This document shows, one piece after another, positions 19,646-22,109 of a stretch of DNA of 22,109 bases. Source of the DNA: a virus; IMG/VR virus record IMGVR_UViG_3300028025_000369, positions 1-22,109 of that record; one strand, written 5' to 3'. The notes beneath the pieces were generated by a model. That model saw only the letters and a program-made list of their open reading frames with translations, was not told the DNA's origin and searched no databases. Every line of letters starts with the position of its first letter. The first letter of the stretch is position 1. Position numbers and translations under genes: made by a program.

Positions 19646-19673
19646 ATAATATCACGCATGACGAAGTCGTCAA
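19646..19673 (-). promoter_or_regulatory. Sigma70-like promoter for the leftward operon
   Basis: On the minus strand the -35 element is TTGACG (19668-19673) and the -10 is TATTAT (19646-19651), separated by 16 bases; each differs from consensus at one position. Transcription would start near 19639, giving a leader of about 30 bases with AAGGAG before the ATG at 19608. Confidence 0.75.
19659..19672. promoter_or_regulatory. Inverted repeat over the leftward -35, candidate operator
   Basis: TGACGA-AG-TCGTCA is a perfect 6-bp inverted repeat with a two-base spacer that covers the -35 and upstream spacer of the leftward promoter. A TGACG half-site recurs at 19808-19812 in the rightward promoter candidate. 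The helix-turn-helix protein encoded at 19844 is the obvious candidate ligand; binding is inferred. Confidence 0.45.
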
Positions 19674-19730
19674 CAACTATTATTTAGACCCTACAAACTA
19701 GTCAAGTATTACTGTTGTAAACTCAGCATC

Positions 19731-19754
19731 GGCGGTGTTTTCAAGGTCACCGCC
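19731..19754 (+). other. Stem-loop upstream of the rightward terminator
   Basis: GGCGGTG (19731-19737) pairs perfectly with CACCGCC (19748-19754) around a ten-base loop. Together with the terminator hairpin 12 bases later it forms a two-hairpin structure that could be the body of a small RNA or a structured leader. No open reading frame covers it convincingly. Confidence 0.5.
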
Positions 19755-19766
19755 AGTTGCCTTTTA

Positions 19767-19797
19767 GGGGGTCAGCGTGAGTTGATCCCCTTTTTTT
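19767..19797 (+). terminator. Intrinsic terminator, rightward, without an upstream ORF
   Basis: GGGGGTCA (19767-19774) pairs with TGATCCCC (19783-19790) with one G-U pair around an eight-base loop, followed directly by seven T residues. This is a complete rho-independent terminator on the plus strand. Everything coding to its left is on the minus strand, so it either ends a short non-coding RNA or insulates the replication genes from stray transcription. Confidence 0.75.
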
Positions 19798-19806
19798 CTC
19801 TTAAAC

Positions 19807-19836
19807 TTGACGCTTTCCACAAAACATGGTTAACAT
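19807..19836 (+). promoter_or_regulatory. Candidate promoter for the rightward early/recombination genes
   Basis: TTGACG at 19807-19812 and TAACAT at 19831-19836 are separated by 18 bases; the -35 is good, the -10 moderate. It lies just after the terminator and ends seven bases before the ATG at 19844, so the mRNA may have almost no leader. Confidence 0.45.
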
Positions 19837-19843
19837 CTTACAC

Positions 19844-20083
19844 ATGAAAACGATTTCACAAGAAGCACTCCACGCCATAAGGCACAAAGTTGAATGCGCT
19901 GGCTACAAGATGTCTGATGTCTGCCGCGTTGCGGAGATAGATCAGGCGCAAGTATCCCGCTGGATGAGTGGGACCACAGAGCCACTATACGGCAGCGTAA
20001 TGCGTTTGGATCAGGCAGCCGATGCTTTGGTATCAGCTCGCCTCACAGTCCTCAACAAAGCCATGGAGGACGCCGTCAAATGA
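19844..20083 (+). CDS. Small helix-turn-helix DNA-binding protein, Cro/XRE-like
   Basis: From ATG 19844 the product is 79 aa: MKTISQEALHAIRHKVECAG, then a helix-turn-helix at about residues 21-43 (YKMSDVCRVAEIDQAQVSRW, MSG), followed by EPLYGSVMRLDQAADAL helices. QAQVSRWMSG fits the recognition helix of Cro/XRE-like regulators. An in-frame ATG at 19826 would add six residues; neither start has a Shine-Dalgarno site, and the predicted promoter favours 19844 with a leaderless message. It is divergent from the leftward operon and first in the rightward one, the usual place for a phage transcriptional switch protein. The operators remain to be identified. Confidence 0.75.
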   Translation: MKTISQEALHAIRHKVECAGYKMSDVCRVAEIDQAQVSRWMSGTTEPLYGSVMRLDQAADALVSARLTVLNKAMEDAVK

Positions 20084-20565
20084 GTACATTTAAACCGCGC
20101 CGCATCATTGGCATTGACGTTGGACTGAACGGCGCTATCGCCATGATGCAGGGCGAAACCCTGACCGGCATTTTCGATATGCCCACAGTCACTTTGGATC
20201 GCAACGGCAAAGCCAAGCGACAGATCAGCATCCCTGAGCTGATCACCATCCTCAACGACTTCAAGCCTGATGAGGCGTACATCGAAAAGGTCTTTGCAAT
20301 GTCAGGCCAGGGCGTCACCAGCGTATTCAGCTTTGGGCGCAGCCTTGGTGCGATTGAGGGTGTCATCGCCGCGAGATCCATCAAAGCCACTCTGATTACG
20401 CCACAGACATGGCAAAAGGCGATGGGCGTGACTGGTGGTAAGGACGGCGCAAGGGCGCGTGCCATGGAGCTGTTTCCATGGAATGTGGACTACTTCAAAC
20501 GTAAGAAAGATGATGGCCGAGCAGATGCGGCGCTGATTGCTTGTTGGGGACTGCGCCATGGCTGA
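20080..20565 (+). CDS. ruvC: RuvC-like Holliday junction resolvase
   Basis: A 161-aa protein with the RNase H-fold RuvC signature: IGIDVGLNGAIA with Asp13 in strand 1, DEAYIEKVFAM with Glu69, then FSFGRSLGAIEGVI, LITPQTWQKAMGV, and the final acidic pair in KKDDGRADAALIACWG (Asp145 and Asp149). These four acidic residues bind two metals and cut four-way DNA junctions. Phage RuvC-like enzymes resolve recombination or replication branches before packaging. Length is slightly shorter than bacterial RuvC, normal for phage forms. Its ATG overlaps the previous stop (ATGA). Its neighbours indicate a recombination/replication module. Confidence 0.9.
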   Translation: MSTFKPRRIIGIDVGLNGAIAMMQGETLTGIFDMPTVTLDRNGKAKRQISIPELITILNDFKPDEAYIEKVFAMSGQGVTSVFSFGRSLGAIEGVIAARSIKATLITPQTWQKAMGVTGGKDGARARAMELFPWNVDYFKRKKDDGRADAALIACWGLRHG

Positions 20566-20785
20566 TCAAGAACGAGCCACCATGCGCGAACACATCATCT
20601 ATTTAGCGAATCAGTTGGAGATCTCGCGCAAAGCAAATCAGCAGCAGATCGTCTTCATCAAGCGATTGCTTGACCCTGAAGACTTAGGTCACGCCGTCAG
20701 CAACGAAACCCGACAGATTGCATACACGCTGTTAATTAACAGTTCACACATAGAAAGAGACTCATGGCAACACAAAAACCCTTGA
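20558..20785 (+). CDS. Small helical protein of unknown function (75 aa)
   Basis: The start at 20558 lies eight bases inside the end of the resolvase gene; an in-frame codon at 20537 is less likely. The product contains MADQERATMREHIIYLANQL, EISRKANQQQIVFIKRLLDP and NETRQIAYTLLIN. It is helical, amphipathic and soluble, with no zinc or nuclease motif. Its end overlaps the nuclease gene by 22 bases. It sits between two DNA-processing genes and may serve as a cofactor, but I do not recognise a family. Confidence 0.65.
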   Translation: MADQERATMREHIIYLANQLEISRKANQQQIVFIKRLLDPEDLGHAVSNETRQIAYTLLINSSHIERDSWQHKNP

Positions 20786-21873
20786 AACTTAGACCATCAT
20801 CCGCATCGCGTTGGATCGCCTGCCCTGCCAGCGCCAGACTATCAACGCTTGTGCCTTACCAAGAATCAGGCGAGGCAGCAAAGATCGGTACTGCCATTCA
20901 CGCGCTGGCCGAGACTTGCTTTCAGCTCGACACCGACCCCATGAAGTTTGTCGGTCAAGTGGTGGAGGGCATCACCATGACTGAAGAGAATTGCGAGTTT
21001 GCCTTGGAGCATTTGCAGGCTATCTGGGCGATTCAAGATGAGCTTGGGTATGTCAAGGTGGAGCAGCTCTACAAGCTCTACCAAACGTCACAGTTTTCGC
21101 TACAAGGCACTGCTGATGTCATGGGCATATCGCAGGACAAACTGATCATTGCCGACCTTAAAACAGGCCGCGGCTATGTTGACGCTGACAGCGAACAGAT
21201 GAAGATCTACGCGCTGGGTGCGTTGATGGACCACAGCGAAAAGCCCAGAGAAGTCGAGTTTCAAATCATCCAGCCACATCATGGTGAGAAGCGCATACAC
21301 CGCATGAGCGTGGACGAGTTGGGCGTGTGGGAGACAGAGGTTCTGCTGCCGGCCATCAATGAGGCTGTGAGCGATGCACCGCGTTATGCGCCATCAGAGT
21401 CAGCCTGCCAGTGGTGTCCAGCAAAGCACATTTGCTCTGCACAGAAAGAGCAGTTCGACATTGTGGCGGCGCAACCTGACATCACCATCATGTCAAAAGA
21501 GGACATCAAAGAAGTGATGCTGACTCTCACGCCGGCACAGATCGGCGCCATATTGGATCGCGCACCGATGGTTGAGAAGTTCATTGAGGCAGTAAAGGAT
21601 CACGCCACCAAGCAGATGGAGGCTGGCGCCGTACTACCAGGCTGGCAGCTCCAACCCAAACGCGCCTCGCGCAAGTGGATTGACTCAACAGCCGCGCGTC
21701 AGGCTCTTACTGACGCAGGACTTACAGATTCTCAGATATTTGAGACAGAACTAATTTCTCCTACGGCGGCTGAAAAGCTACTGCCAAAGGAACAAAGAGT
21801 TATCTTGGACGATCTCACGGCCAAGGTATCAAGTGGCTTAACGCTTGCGAGAGATCGCAGCTTGAGTCAATAA
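20764..21873 (+). CDS. DUF2800-type PD-(D/E)XK nuclease with Cas4/AddB-like Fe-S cysteine set
   Basis: A 369-aa protein. SSASRWIACPASARLS (Cys20) and IGTAIHALAE (His46) open the domain. The catalytic core is GTADVMGIS (Asp118), KLIIADLKTGRG (Asp131 and Lys133) and EQMKIYALGAL (Gln145, Tyr149). Cys215-x2-Cys218-x5-Cys224 in ESACQWCPAKHICSAQ completes, with Cys20, the four-cysteine pattern that binds a 4Fe-4S cluster in Cas4 and AddB nucleases. DUF2800 proteins of phages are taken to be single-strand or end-processing exonucleases for recombination. The C-terminal third is a helical and beta tail (PGWQLQPKRASRKW, TAAEKLLPKE). The Fe-S cluster and activity are inferred from residues. Confidence 0.85.
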   Translation: MATQKPLKLRPSSASRWIACPASARLSTLVPYQESGEAAKIGTAIHALAETCFQLDTDPMKFVGQVVEGITMTEENCEFALEHLQAIWAIQDELGYVKVEQLYKLYQTSQFSLQGTADVMGISQDKLIIADLKTGRGYVDADSEQMKIYALGALMDHSEKPREVEFQIIQPHHGEKRIHRMSVDELGVWETEVLLPAINEAVSDAPRYAPSESACQWCPAKHICSAQKEQFDIVAAQPDITIMSKEDIKEVMLTLTPAQIGAILDRAPMVEKFIEAVKDHATKQMEAGAVLPGWQLQPKRASRKWIDSTAARQALTDAGLTDSQIFETELISPTAAEKLLPKEQRVILDDLTAKVSSGLTLARDRSLSQ

Positions 21874-21908
21874 TGCAAACCCTGTAACTTTTGAAAGCGA
21901 AACGCAAA

Positions 21909-22106
21909 ATGCTAAATCTCTCTTCTGGCGGCGGCAATGGAAACTACATCCGCTTCTCACCCCAAGCAAATGCTTGGACAAACAACCTTGGCGCTGAGAT
22001 CCAGCTCAAAAAGGTAGTCTTTGACATTGATGCTGTGCAAACAGGCTGGCTCCAACTTGGTGTCGGTGTGCGCGACTGGCAACCCGACTCTGAGCTGGGA
22101 CTGTGA
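21909..22106 (+). CDS. Unknown phage protein, N-terminal region, apparently short (65 aa)
   Basis: From ATG 21909 the product begins MLNLSSGGGNGNYIRFSPQA and continues NAWTNNLGAEIQLKKVVFDI, TGWLQLGVGVRDWQPDS and ends ELGL. A TTG at 21891 would add six basic residues; both have a weak ribosome-binding site. I recall phage proteins with this same opening that continue for a further 100 or more residues after the WQPDS block, in DNA-replication/recombination modules; if so the TGA at 22104-22106 truncates it. Only three bases follow, so a frameshift or a genuine short form cannot be told apart. An ssDNA-binding role would suit the neighbours but is not shown. Confidence 0.55.
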   Translation: MLNLSSGGGNGNYIRFSPQANAWTNNLGAEIQLKKVVFDIDAVQTGWLQLGVGVRDWQPDSELGL

Positions 22107-22109
22107 GGC

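Noticed and set aside
19674-19760. Phage attachment site or replication origin in the intergenic region
   Set aside because: No integrase gene, no long direct repeat and no iteron series was seen; hairpins alone are better explained by transcription signals.
20076-20559. Minus-strand frames opposite the resolvase
   Set aside because: The plus-strand resolvase has all four catalytic acidic residues, so the reverse frames are by-products.
1-22109. tRNA genes, insertion sequences, restriction-modification or toxin-antitoxin loci
   Set aside because: No cloverleaf, transposase, terminal inverted repeat, methyltransferase motif or recognisable toxin-antitoxin pair was found on either strand.

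Overview
The window is part of a tailed double-stranded DNA bacteriophage genome or prophage, densely packed and of moderate GC by eye. The host is probably Gram-negative, because the lysis region encodes an Rz/Rz1-type spanin pair and a second small lipoprotein. Late genes of the head-tail adaptor type, a run of large Gly/Ala/Gln-rich ejection-like proteins, and the absence of any tail-sheath, tape-measure or tail-tube gene favour a podovirus-like virion. Many proteins resemble, from memory, those of freshwater betaproteobacterial phages; this is an impression and not a search result. No terminase, portal, major capsid, DNA polymerase, integrase or tRNA gene is visible, so the window is an internal slice.

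Region 1 (2-16111, + strand) is the late module. It begins inside a glycosyltransferase-like gene. Next come a head-tail adaptor, small virion proteins, a repeat protein, an inserted HNH endonuclease gene, a tail fibre and its small partner. The lysis cassette follows: XhlA-like and holin-like membrane proteins, a lipoprotein, Rz with embedded Rz1, and an M15 peptidase. It continues with a jelly-roll-like protein, a large virion protein, a GNAT-like protein and an S74-chaperone-tipped protein. Four presumptive ejection/internal proteins end the module; the last carries a region resembling domains of large polyvalent phage proteins. Neighbouring genes commonly overlap by 1-4 bases.

Region 2 (16104-19608, - strand) is a block of 17 very small genes, almost all joined by ATGA/GTGA/TGATG overlaps. 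It runs from a strong sigma70-like promoter at 19646-19673 and ends tail-to-tail, with an 8-base overlap, against the late module. It encodes several predicted single-pass micro-membrane proteins, a C2H2 zinc-finger protein, a winged-helix protein, a possible ribbon-helix-helix protein and conserved phage hypotheticals. Three gene junctions share an 18-base sequence that is at once the end of one gene (KEKNT-stop), the Shine-Dalgarno site and the start of the next gene. Several of these genes are too short for standard ORF cut-offs and were found by reading the junctions.

Region 3 (19609-19843) is the only sizeable intergenic space. It holds divergent promoter candidates, an inverted repeat over the leftward -35 region, and two consecutive hairpins, the second being an intrinsic terminator on the + strand with no ORF in front of it. 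Region 4 (19844 to the end, + strand) is the early/recombination module: a small helix-turn-helix protein, a RuvC-like resolvase, an unknown 75-aa protein, a DUF2800/PD-(D/E)XK nuclease with a Cas4-like cysteine pattern, and the start of a further unknown gene. The helix-turn-helix protein is the natural candidate to control the switch between leftward and rightward transcription.
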